Origin: Winogradskyella luteola
GTDB lineage: Bacteria > Bacteroidota > Bacteroidia > Flavobacteriales > Flavobacteriaceae
Direction: 5' to 3'
DNA length: 64,000 bases
Assembly: GCF_019203985.1 (NCBI RefSeq)
Contig: NZ_JAGSPD010000003.1
Coordinates: forward strand, 281,206-345,205
The notes under the pieces were generated by a model. That model searched no databases and was not told the DNA's origin. It worked only from the letters and a program-made list of their open reading frames with translations. The position numbers and the translations under genes were made by a program. Position 1 is the stretch's first letter. The number at the start of each line of letters is the position of its first letter. Below, piece by piece: positions 16,992 through 25,421 of this stretch.

Positions 16992-19526
16992 TTAACTGAT
17001 GTAGTTCCAAATATTGCGATACTTACTCATTTGCCTATAGGTGTTCAAAATTACTTCATGCTCTGGCAAAGCTAAGCTTGGATCCAATTTTAAAACAGAT
17101 TTAGCATAGTAACGTGCCTGCTCTAAAATATCTTTATCCTTTACAATGTCTGCAATTCTAAGGTTTAAGACACCACTTTGTTGAGTTCCCATTATATCTC
17201 CAGGTCCGCGCAGCTTTAAATCAACTTCTGCAATTTCAAACCCATCGCTAGAACGCACCATAGTTTCTAGCCGTGTTTTACTATCATTGCTAAGTTTATG
17301 ACTTGTCATTAAGATGCAATAGCTCTGTTCTGCCCCACGACCAACACGACCCCGTAATTGGTGCAATTGAGATAAACCAAAACGTTCGGCACTTTCAATT
17401 ACCATAACAGATGCATTTGGCACATTAACACCAACTTCAATAACTGTAGTAGCTACCATGATATTGGTTTTGCCTTCTGCAAAGCGTTGCATCTCATAAT
17501 CTTTGTCTGCAGCTTTCATTTTGCCGTGGACAATAGAAATCTGATAATCTGGCATTGGGAATTCTCTAGAGATACTTTCGTAACCATCCATTAGATCCTT
17601 ATAATCCATTTTTTCGCTTTCTTGGATCAAAGGATAAACCACATAAATTTGTCTGCCTTTGGTAATTTCATCTTTCATGAATTTGAAAACCTTCAATCGA
17701 TTATTATCGTAACGATGAACAGTTTTAATAGGCTTTCTTCCTGCTGGTAATTCATCTATAACAGAAATATCTAAGTCACCGTAAACAGACATGGCTAAGG
17801 TACGGGGAATTGGTGTTGCCGTCATTACGAGGATATGGGGAGGAATTGCCCCTCCAACCTCCCCAGAAGGAAGGCTTTTTAAAGTCGCAAGTATTTTGTC
17901 TAAAGCAGAATCAATATTACCGATGACCTCTTCATTTTTAAAACGAATGACTTTAAAACCTAAATCCTTTAAAATAAGTGTTCTTACCTCATCAATTTCT
18001 TGTTGCTGTATGCTGTTGTGGTAGTTGCCATCGACTTCAATGACTAACCTTTTTTCAATATTTACAAAATCGACAATGAATTCATCAATAATATGCTGTC
18101 TTCTAAATTTATAACCCAACTTTTTTCCTCTTAAACTTTCCCATAAAATGTGTTCAGCTTCAGTATTATTTTTTTTGCTTTCTAGCTGCAATTCTTTCAT
18201 CAACTTGTAAGTTGAAGGACGAGCAGTCCTGTATCTATCTAGAACAGTTTTTACTTCTTCCCTCAGGGAAGATTGAGATGGGCTTTTCTTCCAAAGTTTA
18301 CTTCTTTGTTTAACACCAAAACGGTGTTGTTCATCTATTATGGCGAGCCCTAAATTCTTAAATTTTACCTTATCTTCAAGTAGAGCATGCGTGCCAATTA
18401 AAATCTGTAAATTACCATTTTCAAGATTTTTATGAATATATCTGCGTTCTGAAGTTTTACTTGAACCTGTTAATATTGAAATACTGATATTCAATTTATT
18501 ACATAATTCAAGTAATCCATTATAGTGTTGAACTGACAAAATTTCAGTTGGTGCCATTAGACAACATTGAAAACCGTTGTCAAGCCCCATGAGCATTGTC
18601 ATAAAGGCAACTATGGTTTTCCCAGAGCCTACATCTCCTTGCAAAAGTCGGTTCATTTGTGCATTACTGCCTAAGTCGTGTCTAATTTCTTTTAGAACAC
18701 GTTTCTGTGCATGGGTTAACTCAAAAGGTAAATGATCTTTATAAAACGTGTTGAAGTAGTCGCCAACTTTATCAAAAACGAAACCTTTAATTTTTGATTT
18801 ATGGATAAGATTTTTTAGGATTAACTGTAATTGAATATAAAACAGCTCTTCAAATTTTAATCGAAATTGTGCTTGGGAAAGTAAATCCTGATTTTTAGGA
18901 AAATGAATATTAAAAAGGGCATCAGACTTTGACAATAGTTTTAATTCGCCTTTTACAGAATTGGATAACGTTTCTACGAATTTACCCTTGGTTTCCAAAA
19001 ATAGCTGTTGCATTATTTTAGTGACGACACGATTACTGATACCTTTATTTGATAATTTTTCAGTTGAAGGATAAATAGCCTGCATTGCTGAGCGTAAGTT
19101 ATTTTCATGCTCGGACTGTAGTTCTAATTCTGGATGTGGCATACTGAATTTACCGTTGAACCAATTTGTCTTTCCGAAAATAACATAGGTTTTACCGATT
19201 TTAAGGCTTTCTCTAATCCATTTTTGCCCCCTAAACCATACGAGTTCCATGGTTCCGGTTTCGTCTCTAAAATCGGCCACCAAACGTTTACCACGTTTTT
19301 GAGCTACTTCCCTAAAACCTGTTATTGATCCAATAACTTGTACCTCGGCGTTATTGCGTTGTAGTTCATTAATTTTGTAATACTTAGTACGATCTATATA
19401 ACGATTGGGAAATAGGTTGATAAGATCTTGGTATGTATGTATGCCCAACTCAGAGCGTAACAAATCTGCTCTGTTTGGTCCCACGCCTTTGAGATAATCT
19501 ATAGGTGTTTGTAAATTCACACTCAT
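16992..19526 (-). CDS. recG: ATP-dependent DNA helicase RecG carrying an internal DUF559 domain
   Basis: Fork-remodelling superfamily 2 helicase. The 844 residues contain the OB/wedge domain (about 60-170), motif I GDVGSGKT, the DEQH box (IIDEQHRFGVKQR), motif III TATPIPR and motif VI QLRGRVGRG, all intact. Usual RecG length is about 700. The excess is an insert of about 146 residues (415-560) between FGVKQRSKLWKK and PPHILVMTATPIPR, i.e. between motifs II and III; removing it leaves 698 residues. The insert is a DUF559 (PD-(D/E)XK-like) domain. The frame is open throughout, so the protein is probably made as one chain. ATG at 19526. Confidence 0.95.
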   Translation of the reverse strand: MSVNLQTPIDYLKGVGPNRADLLRSELGIHTYQDLINLFPNRYIDRTKYYKINELQRNNAEVQVIGSITGFREVAQKRGKRLVADFRDETGTMELVWFRGQKWIRESLKIGKTYVIFGKTNWFNGKFSMPHPELELQSEHENNLRSAMQAIYPSTEKLSNKGISNRVVTKIMQQLFLETKGKFVETLSNSVKGELKLLSKSDALFNIHFPKNQDLLSQAQFRLKFEELFYIQLQLILKNLIHKSKIKGFVFDKVGDYFNTFYKDHLPFELTHAQKRVLKEIRHDLGSNAQMNRLLQGDVGSGKTIVAFMTMLMGLDNGFQCCLMAPTEILSVQHYNGLLELCNKLNISISILTGSSKTSERRYIHKNLENGNLQILIGTHALLEDKVKFKNLGLAIIDEQHRFGVKQRSKLWKKSPSQSSLREEVKTVLDRYRTARPSTYKLMKELQLESKKNNTEAEHILWESLRGKKLGYKFRRQHIIDEFIVDFVNIEKRLVIEVDGNYHNSIQQQEIDEVRTLILKDLGFKVIRFKNEEVIGNIDSALDKILATLKSLPSGEVGGAIPPHILVMTATPIPRTLAMSVYGDLDISVIDELPAGRKPIKTVHRYDNNRLKVFKFMKDEITKGRQIYVVYPLIQESEKMDYKDLMDGYESISREFPMPDYQISIVHGKMKAADKDYEMQRFAEGKTNIMVATTVIEVGVNVPNASVMVIESAERFGLSQLHQLRGRVGRGAEQSYCILMTSHKLSNDSKTRLETMVRSSDGFEIAEVDLKLRGPGDIMGTQQSGVLNLRIADIVKDKDILEQARYYAKSVLKLDPSLALPEHEVILNTYRQMSKYRNIWNYIS
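17844..18284 (-). other. In-frame DUF559 endonuclease-like insertion inside recG, possible mobile element
   Basis: About 441 bases that encode RecG residues 415-561 with no counterpart in normal RecG. The peptide reads as a full DUF559/Vsr-like domain: NNTEAEHILWESLRGKKLGYKF, then RRQHIIDEFIVDF (D486), RLVIEVDGNYH (E497, D499, H503) and a C-terminal DLGFKVIRFKNEEV helix-strand unit. The ends carry palindromic sequence: a 17-base palindrome at 18256-18272 (TCTTCCCT, one base, AGGGAAGA) and an inverted repeat GGGGAGG/CCTCCCC at 17837-17843 and 17858-17864. The reading SLPSGEVGGAIPP at the distal end looks like translated repeat sequence. Exact borders are inferred from where RecG conservation resumes. 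Confidence 0.7.
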
Positions 19527-19643
19527 ACAGCGAATTTACCCAATTTCGTGCAAAAAAGGAATCTCTTTTGTTATTAAGAAAGGAGTGGATCGTCATTAAT
19601 GCATAGATGTTTTTGATAACGTTACATTTGTTATCACATTCCG

Positions 19644-19651
19644 TATTTTTG
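19644..19651 (+). promoter_or_regulatory. Candidate -7 element of trmH
   Basis: TATTTTTG ends five bases before the trmH ATG. The nearest TTG (19628-19630) is only 13 bases upstream, shorter than consensus spacing. A start this close implies a near-leaderless transcript. Confidence 0.4.
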
Positions 19652-19655
19652 AATT

Positions 19656-20312
19656 ATGGAAGATTTAAAACTTCTCAATTATTTAGAATCGTACCTCACA
19701 GAAAACAGACGGAAACGTTTTCAAAAGGTTTTGTCACAACGTACAAAACATTTTACTGTTGCTACAGAGGATGTCTACCAACTTCACAATACAAGTGCCG
19801 TGATTCGTACTTGTGATGTGTTTGGTATACAAGAAGTTAATATTGTCGAAGAAATCAACTCCAAACGCATCGATCGGGAAATCGCTATGGGAGCCCAGAA
19901 ATGGGTAGATTTAAACCGTTATCACACCACCAAGTCTTGCATCGAAGATTTAAAATCTAAAGGCTACCAAATTGTGGCAACGACACCTCATGCTCAGGAT
20001 TGTGAGTTGATCGATTTTGATATTTCTAAAAAATCGTGTTTTTTCTTTGGTAGGGAAACTGAAGGTTTGTCTCAGCAGGTTATTGACAAGGCAGATAGCT
20101 TTCTTAAAATTCCCATGGTTGGTTTTACCGAAAGTTTAAATATTTCGGTGTCAGCAGCAATTATACTTCAGTATGCAACTTCAAAATTGAGAAAGTCTGA
20201 TATAAAATGGCAATTGACAGAACAGGAAATTATTGAAAAACGCTTTGACTGGATTAAGAAAACCATTAAGAACTATGATGCAATCATTGAGCATTATAAA
20301 TCGAAAACTTAA
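19656..20312 (+). CDS. trmH: tRNA (guanosine(18)-2'-O)-methyltransferase TrmH
   Basis: SPOUT-class methyltransferase that makes Gm18 in the tRNA D-loop. The 218 residues contain SPOUT motif 1 VYQLHNTSAVIRTCDVFG (Arg needed for catalysis), motif 2 CFFFGRETEGLS and motif 3 IPMVGFTESLNISVSAAI, with the C-terminal basic helix typical of TrmH rather than RlmB. Length fits TrmH. The ATG at 19656 follows a TATTTTTG element. It is divergent from recG across a 129-base gap. Confidence 0.92.
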   Translation: MEDLKLLNYLESYLTENRRKRFQKVLSQRTKHFTVATEDVYQLHNTSAVIRTCDVFGIQEVNIVEEINSKRIDREIAMGAQKWVDLNRYHTTKSCIEDLKSKGYQIVATTPHAQDCELIDFDISKKSCFFFGRETEGLSQQVIDKADSFLKIPMVGFTESLNISVSAAIILQYATSKLRKSDIKWQLTEQEIIEKRFDWIKKTIKNYDAIIEHYKSKT

Positions 20313-20352
20313 TTTTTGTAAATTTATAGCACTAACCAAAATCTAAAATATT

Positions 20353-20883
20353 ATGATGATATTGTTATATGTGGTGCTTGCTATTGTGGGTATTATAATT
20401 TTACTCGCTTTAATCGCTCCCAAAACTTACAATGTTAGCAGAAGCATCGTTATTGATAAGCCCGTTGCCGAAGTTTTTGACTATTTAAAATATGTGAAAA
20501 ATCAAGATGAATGGTCACCATGGAAAAAGAAAGATCCCAATATGAAACAAGAATTTACGGGTACAGATGGAGAGGTTGGTTTTATTTCGAGATGGGAAGG
20601 TAATAAAGAGGTTGGTACTGGTGAGCAAGAAATCGTTTCTATAAATGAAAATAAATCTATTTATAGCCAACTTCGATTTTATAAACCATGGAAATCACAA
20701 TCTGATGCTTATTTAAAGGTAAGACATAACGGCAATGGCACTTCTGAAGTGATTTGGGGATTTTCAGGTATAAATACACCTCCATCAAATATTTTCTTTC
20801 TATTTTTTAATATGGATAAAACTGTTGGAAAAGATTTTGAGCAAGGTTTAAAAGATTTGAAACGTATTTTGGAAGCTAAATAA
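20353..20883 (+). CDS. SRPBCC family protein with N-terminal membrane anchor
   Basis: A 176-residue protein. Residues 2-23 (MILLYVVLAIVGIIILLALIA in register) form one membrane segment, followed by a SRPBCC/polyketide-cyclase-like domain that starts YNVSRSIVIDKPVAEVFDYL and contains QDEWSPWKKKDPNM, the usual N-terminal signature. The C-terminal helix (VGKDFEQGLKDLKRILE) closes the hydrophobic cavity. The ligand is unknown. It lies 40 bases after trmH and ends at a weak terminator. Confidence 0.86.
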   Translation: MMILLYVVLAIVGIIILLALIAPKTYNVSRSIVIDKPVAEVFDYLKYVKNQDEWSPWKKKDPNMKQEFTGTDGEVGFISRWEGNKEVGTGEQEIVSINENKSIYSQLRFYKPWKSQSDAYLKVRHNGNGTSEVIWGFSGINTPPSNIFFLFFNMDKTVGKDFEQGLKDLKRILEAK

Positions 20884-20914
20884 TAATCGATTGTTAAACT
20901 GAGCATAGTCAATC

Positions 20915-20941
20915 AGACCTTTAATAGAGAGGTTTTTTTAA
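20915..20941 (+). terminator. Terminator after SRPBCC gene
   Basis: ACCTTT pairs with AGAGGT (one G-T) around AATAG, followed by a T-run. Confidence 0.6.
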
Positions 20942-20984
20942 TTTTTTTACTGTGCCTTGGAAGACATTTTTAATACATTAAATT

Positions 20985-21347
20985 ATGGTAGGTTGGTTCG
21001 AAATTCCGGTAAATGATATGGAACGTGCAAAACAGTTTTACGAAACCGTTTTTAATATTGAAGTAAAAGATGTTGATTTTGGAGGCTTAAAAATGGGATG
21101 GTTCCCTGATAACAATGGTGCTTATGGAGCTACAGGAACATTGATTAAACAAGAGACTTACATTCCTAGTGAAAAAGGCACATTGGTTTACTTTATGTGT
21201 GAAGATGTGCAAAACGAATTGGATAGAATAGAAACCGCTGGAGGAAAAATATACCAGCCCAAAACCAAAATCTCTGACGAACATGGTTTTATGGGAGCTT
21301 TTATTGATACTGAGGGGAATAGAGTGGCTTTGCACTCAAAAGTTTAA
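20985..21347 (+). CDS. VOC family protein (glyoxalase/bleomycin-resistance fold)
   Basis: A 120-residue single-domain VOC protein. It opens GWFEIPVNDMERAKQFYETVFNIEV, the canonical first beta-alpha-beta unit, and ends DEHGFMGAFIDTEGNRVALHS, the last metal-ligand strand with conserved GNRVALH(S). Such small VOC proteins include dioxygenases, isomerases and binding proteins; the substrate cannot be told. ATG at 20985. Confidence 0.88.
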   Translation: MVGWFEIPVNDMERAKQFYETVFNIEVKDVDFGGLKMGWFPDNNGAYGATGTLIKQETYIPSEKGTLVYFMCEDVQNELDRIETAGGKIYQPKTKISDEHGFMGAFIDTEGNRVALHSKV

Positions 21348-21353
21348 GAGTTC

Positions 21354-22157
21354 TTAAGCTTTGTTCTTACGTTTTTTTCGCTCTTTACTTCTTTGAATCA
21401 CTTTGTATTCTTCATAGCATTCGCTTATGGCATCTAATACCTGAAGGTCATTAGCGGTATTTATAAAATCTTTGGAGTAATTGCATTGGTTTACAATTTC
21501 GTCTAAATCGTATTTAGTCACTTGTAATAATACCATAAGCATTTCCCTGTCAAAACGTTTTGCAAGTTGATTTCTGATTTCGTCATCTTCCTTCATCTTT
21601 TTTAGCTTGCGCATTTCATTTGGCTTTTTTCCAAACATATTATAGAGAAAATCTGCAGGATTGAATATTGCACCTAAAACCTTAGTGGCAATATTAGGTT
21701 TTCCACCTTCATAAGCTTTGCCGTACAAACCAGAAATTCTATACTGATTGTTAGAACGAATAGGAACTTGTTTCATATCCACTTCTAAATAACCTGTAAG
21801 TTCCAACTGCTTTACGGTAACCTCTTCTAAAGCCAATGCAAGTTCTGTCATGGCTATTTTGGTATTGCCAAACTTTAACCAATCATTGGTAACTCTAACT
21901 TTTATAGATTTATAGCCTAAATAAGATAAATGTAGGGTGTCGTTAACTGATGCTCTAATTTCAAACTCTCCATTGTCATCTGTTGCAGTACCGACAACTT
22001 TATTAATGTTTACAATATTTACTTCACTCAAAATTTCGTCAGTAGAGGAACTTATAATTGTCCCTTTGACGGTCTCTGGTGTTTTGGTAACTGTACTGTC
22101 TTGACTATGGGTGTAAACCGAAGTAAAACATAGAAATAAAATTAGTAAATATCGCAT
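21354..22157 (-). CDS. Secreted protein with carboxypeptidase-like regulatory (CarboxypepD_reg-like) domain
   Basis: Exported 267-residue protein. The ATG at 22157 gives the signal MRYLLILFLCFTSVYTHSQ; an upstream in-frame TTG adds only three residues. Residues about 30-110 form a CarboxypepD_reg-like domain: VKGTIISSSTDEILSEVNI, GTATDDNGEFEIR and DTLHLSYLGYKSIKV, as in the N-terminal domain of TonB-dependent SusC-like proteins, but no barrel follows. The rest (about 130-267) is helical and very basic, ending KRKNKA. This architecture is frequent in Flavobacteriaceae and has no known function. Confidence 0.85.
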   Translation of the reverse strand: MRYLLILFLCFTSVYTHSQDSTVTKTPETVKGTIISSSTDEILSEVNIVNINKVVGTATDDNGEFEIRASVNDTLHLSYLGYKSIKVRVTNDWLKFGNTKIAMTELALALEEVTVKQLELTGYLEVDMKQVPIRSNNQYRISGLYGKAYEGGKPNIATKVLGAIFNPADFLYNMFGKKPNEMRKLKKMKEDDEIRNQLAKRFDREMLMVLLQVTKYDLDEIVNQCNYSKDFINTANDLQVLDAISECYEEYKVIQRSKERKKRKNKA

Positions 22158-22247
22158 TAGTGTCAATTACTTTGTAAAGGTAGTAAACAAAACGGATTTT
22201 GTGTCTTTCAATTACAGATTTGACTAAATATTAACAACAATTATGCC

Positions 22248-22280
22248 TAAAAAAAGCCCCACTTAAGAGGCTTTTTGATG
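22248..22280 (-). terminator. Terminator after DEAD-box helicase gene
   Basis: On the minus strand AAGCCT pairs with GGGCTT around CTTAAGTG, followed by seven T. The plus strand has the mirrored A/T tracts. Confidence 0.65.
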
Positions 22281-24110
22281 TTATTTTCTACGTGAACGCC
22301 GAGGTCGGTCCGAAGGCGACCCTGAGCGTCTTGGTTTAGGGTCGTCAGAACGTCTACTGCGTCTTTCACTTCGATTTTCAGAACTGTCACTTCTTCGCGA
22401 ACGTCTATCGCTTCTAGGTTTGTCGTCGCTTTTACGACCTCTTCCACCAGAACGTCTATCGTCTTTTCTACGACCTCTGTCTCGCCTGTCACCGCCACTT
22501 CGACCTCTGTTTTCACTTACTTCTACATTAATAAAACGACCTTCGTGTTTAAAGTCGGTAAAAAAGGCAAGCACTTTTTCTTGCAACTCTTTTTCGGTAT
22601 TAAAGAATGAAAAGCTGTCCTTTACATCAACTTTAAATACGTCGTCACGTCCAAGTTCCAAAACTTCTTTTAGGAAGTCTTTTAATTTCATCCAATCAAA
22701 ACCATCTTTATGACCAACATTAATAAAGTAACGTGTGTCATTGGATTGTTTTCCGTAATCACGACCACCGTCACCACCTTTGGAATCTACAACGGCTAAA
22801 TCCTTTGATTTTTGATAATAATTAAAAAAGCGAGAAAACTCTACTGAGAAGAATTTCTTAATTAAATCGTCTTTTTCAATATCTTCAAATAATTCGTTAA
22901 TACTATCTAAGTATTTATCAATTTCGTGATCAACCTCAGTATTATGAATCTTATTGGCTAAGCTCATTAATTGCACTTCGCAGATTTCCATACCTGATGG
23001 AATATCTTTCTTTTCAAACTGTTTTTTAATAATACGTTCAATACTCTTTATTTTTCTGACCTCACTTTTTGCTACAATTACCATTGAAACACCAGTTTTT
23101 CCAGCACGACCTGTTCGACCAGATCGATGGGTGTAGGTTTCAATCTCATCGGGTAATTGGTAATTGATAACGTGCGTAATATCATCTACATCGATACCAC
23201 GAGCGGCAACGTCTGTAGCAACCAACATTTGTATTTGTTTGTTTCTAAAGGATTTCATCACCAAATCACGTTGGTTTTGGCTCAAATCGCCATGAAGCGC
23301 TCCTGCTGAGTAACCATCTTCAACCAATTTTTCAGCAACACGCTGCGTATCACGCTTGGTTCTACAAAAAATAACCGAAAATATATCTGGATTGGCATCT
23401 GCTAAGCGTTTTAATGCCAGATAACGATCTCTACCATTAACTAAATAATACTCATGTGAAACCTGACTGGTGCTTTCGTTTTTGTTTCCTACGGTAATTT
23501 CAGTAGGGTCGTACATAAACTTTTTGGCAATGGTCGCTACCTCTTTGGGCATTGTTGCCGAAAATAACCATGTACTTTTATCGTCAGGTGTATGCGATAA
23601 AATATCAGTTATATCTTCGTAAAAGCCCATGTTTAGCATCTCATCGGCTTCGTCTAATACACTATATTGAATTTTAGAAATGTCAACCAGTTTTCTACTG
23701 ATCATATCTTTCATACGACCGGGAGTTGCTACTATAATTTGCGCTCCTCGCTTTACTTGTCTGGCTTGTTCGGTGATACTTGCTCCACCATAAATAGCGA
23801 CAACATTTAAGCCTTTGCAATATTTACCGTATTGTTTAAGCTCGTTGGCGATTTGCAAACAAAGTTCGCGAGTAGGCGAAAGGATAAGACCTTGCGTGGT
23901 TCTGCTGTCTACATCTATTTTTTGTAGCATAGGAAAACCAAAGGCTGCAGTTTTACCTGTGCCGGTTTGTGCCAATGCCACAAGGTCGCGTTCTTCTTCT
24001 AATAAAATTGGGATAGCTTTTTCTTGGACTTCACTAGGTTTTGTAAACCCTAAATCCGTAATAGCGTTAAGTAGGTCTTCATTAAGACCTAATTCTTGGA
24101 ATGTGCTCAT
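22281..24110 (-). CDS. DEAD-box RNA helicase, DeaD/DbpA-like with basic tail
   Basis: ATP-dependent RNA helicase of 609 residues, probably acting in ribosome assembly and RNA unwinding at low temperature. The Q motif (LGFTKPSEVQEKAI), motif I AQTGTGKT, Ia PTRELCLQ, II DEAD, III SAT and VI HRSGRTGRAG are intact in residues 1-370. Residues about 460-555 match a DbpA-type RNA-binding domain (RYFINVGHKDGFDWMKL). The last about 55 residues are an Arg/Ser/Asp-rich disordered tail (RSRRSD-type repeats). ATG at 24110 with a full promoter about 110 bases upstream, so the mRNA has a long leader. Confidence 0.94.
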   Translation of the reverse strand: MSTFQELGLNEDLLNAITDLGFTKPSEVQEKAIPILLEEERDLVALAQTGTGKTAAFGFPMLQKIDVDSRTTQGLILSPTRELCLQIANELKQYGKYCKGLNVVAIYGGASITEQARQVKRGAQIIVATPGRMKDMISRKLVDISKIQYSVLDEADEMLNMGFYEDITDILSHTPDDKSTWLFSATMPKEVATIAKKFMYDPTEITVGNKNESTSQVSHEYYLVNGRDRYLALKRLADANPDIFSVIFCRTKRDTQRVAEKLVEDGYSAGALHGDLSQNQRDLVMKSFRNKQIQMLVATDVAARGIDVDDITHVINYQLPDEIETYTHRSGRTGRAGKTGVSMVIVAKSEVRKIKSIERIIKKQFEKKDIPSGMEICEVQLMSLANKIHNTEVDHEIDKYLDSINELFEDIEKDDLIKKFFSVEFSRFFNYYQKSKDLAVVDSKGGDGGRDYGKQSNDTRYFINVGHKDGFDWMKLKDFLKEVLELGRDDVFKVDVKDSFSFFNTEKELQEKVLAFFTDFKHEGRFINVEVSENRGRSGGDRRDRGRRKDDRRSGGRGRKSDDKPRSDRRSRRSDSSENRSERRSRRSDDPKPRRSGSPSDRPRRSRRK

Positions 24111-24219
24111 TCTTTTTTATAAGTATTCGATATCTTTTATGTGGTGTTACATAAGAAGCGTATCGACATACTTAAACCTAAACTTCTGGTAACACATCCT
24201 CACGCTGAGGAAATTTCGG

Positions 24220-24248
24220 CAAAGATAGACTTTTAATTGGAATTACAA
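24220..24248 (-). promoter_or_regulatory. Promoter of the DEAD-box helicase gene
   Basis: On the minus strand TTG (24246-24248), 18 bases, TATCTTTG (24220-24227). This predicts a 5' leader of about 105 bases before the ATG at 24110. Confidence 0.7.
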
Positions 24249-24272
24249 TTTTTGGTTTTAGTAAACGTGTTT

Positions 24273-25331
24273 TCATTTGTCTGATAAACCTAAAAAGGAA
24301 AGGATGGCTTGGTTAAATAATATAGGTTGAACTATATATGACTCGTGAGTACAATCTGGCAAAATTTTTATTCGTGAGTTTTCTATTAAATTATGAGCTT
24401 CTCTTTGTTCTTCTGGTACGGCAATAGCGTCGTACCTACCGGTTATTAATAATATAGAGTGCTTTATGTTTGGCAGTAATTCCCAAATGGCAGTCTGTTT
24501 TCCTGTATCCCAAAGCTCTTTTTCGGCGTACCAGAGCTTATCTGCTACAAACTTATTGTCTTTATTATTTAAATAGCTGATTGGGTTGTAAGGTCTTGCA
24601 AATACTGTTTTCAGTACCATACCTAAACCAATTTTCTTTTTAATAGCTTTGAAAGCATTATCTACGTAAGTGTTCCATTGTCTGGAAGCTTCAATTGTAG
24701 AAATTGAATCTGTTTCCAACATCCAATTGTAAGCTTTTTGCCAATATACAGAGTCTTTACCATGTTCTATAAACTCTTTAGCTATATTTTTGAGATAAAG
24801 CGGACGATAATGATTATAGCGTTCAGGTGAAAAATCACTGGTTATAGGTGTATTAAATACAATTCCTGATTTAATAAATGCTGTCTCTTCCGGAAATATT
24901 GCTAGGCATTTCAATATATCAATGCCTCCCATACTGTGACCAAAAAGGTGTATTTCAGACTCATACTTTTGCTTTAATGATTCAGCAATAGTAATAATAT
25001 CTTTTAGTACTTGTCTGGCATTGATTTTTGAGGTGTCTATTTTTTTTATATTTCTATTAAGTCCGCGCTGGTCAAAATAAGCAATTGCTACTTTTGTTTC
25101 CAGAGTATTTTTCCATTTTGGATAATCTGAACGCCCAAAATCGATACCGTTTTCAGCACCTCCTCCTTGTACGTAAAGAAGAATTTTACTTGATTCTAGA
25201 TTGCCTCTGACAAATACCGGTAGATTCTTGGTTTCGGGTTCTACATAGAAAAAATCTTTTACTTTTTCTTGAGCTGTTGTAATGCTATTTGTGAATAAAA
25301 TAAGTATTAATAAAATGATTTTTGAGTACAT
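24273..25331 (-). CDS. Secreted alpha/beta hydrolase
   Basis: Exported hydrolase of 352 residues with signal MYSKIILLILILFTNSITTAQ split around a 15-residue hydrophobic core. The nucleophile elbow HLFGHSMGGID gives the serine at about residue 134; the oxyanion region is YVQGGGAENG, and the C-terminal LLITGRYDAIAV and LPDCTHESY supply the probable Asp and His. The AYFDQRGLNRN motif resembles proline iminopeptidase-like hydrolases. It lies 90 bases downstream of the LytTR regulator gene on the same strand, so that regulator may control it. Confidence 0.87.
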   Translation of the reverse strand: MYSKIILLILILFTNSITTAQEKVKDFFYVEPETKNLPVFVRGNLESSKILLYVQGGGAENGIDFGRSDYPKWKNTLETKVAIAYFDQRGLNRNIKKIDTSKINARQVLKDIITIAESLKQKYESEIHLFGHSMGGIDILKCLAIFPEETAFIKSGIVFNTPITSDFSPERYNHYRPLYLKNIAKEFIEHGKDSVYWQKAYNWMLETDSISTIEASRQWNTYVDNAFKAIKKKIGLGMVLKTVFARPYNPISYLNNKDNKFVADKLWYAEKELWDTGKQTAIWELLPNIKHSILLITGRYDAIAVPEEQREAHNLIENSRIKILPDCTHESYIVQPILFNQAILSFLGLSDK

Positions 25332-25421
25332 GTTTTACTTTTTAGGTTTACTACAAAACAATATCTAATACCTCAATTGGTATTTAAAAAACTTCACCAA
25401 TTTGCCGAATGTGATTAAATC

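Noticed and set aside
17844..18284. Intein in RecG
   Set aside because: No N-terminal Cys/Ser splice block, no HNG-type C-terminus and no LAGLIDADG or HNH motif; the block is a DUF559 domain.
22247..22516. 89-residue frame on the minus strand over the 3' end of the helicase gene
   Set aside because: It is a frame shadow of the repetitive Arg/Ser-rich tail of the DEAD-box helicase.
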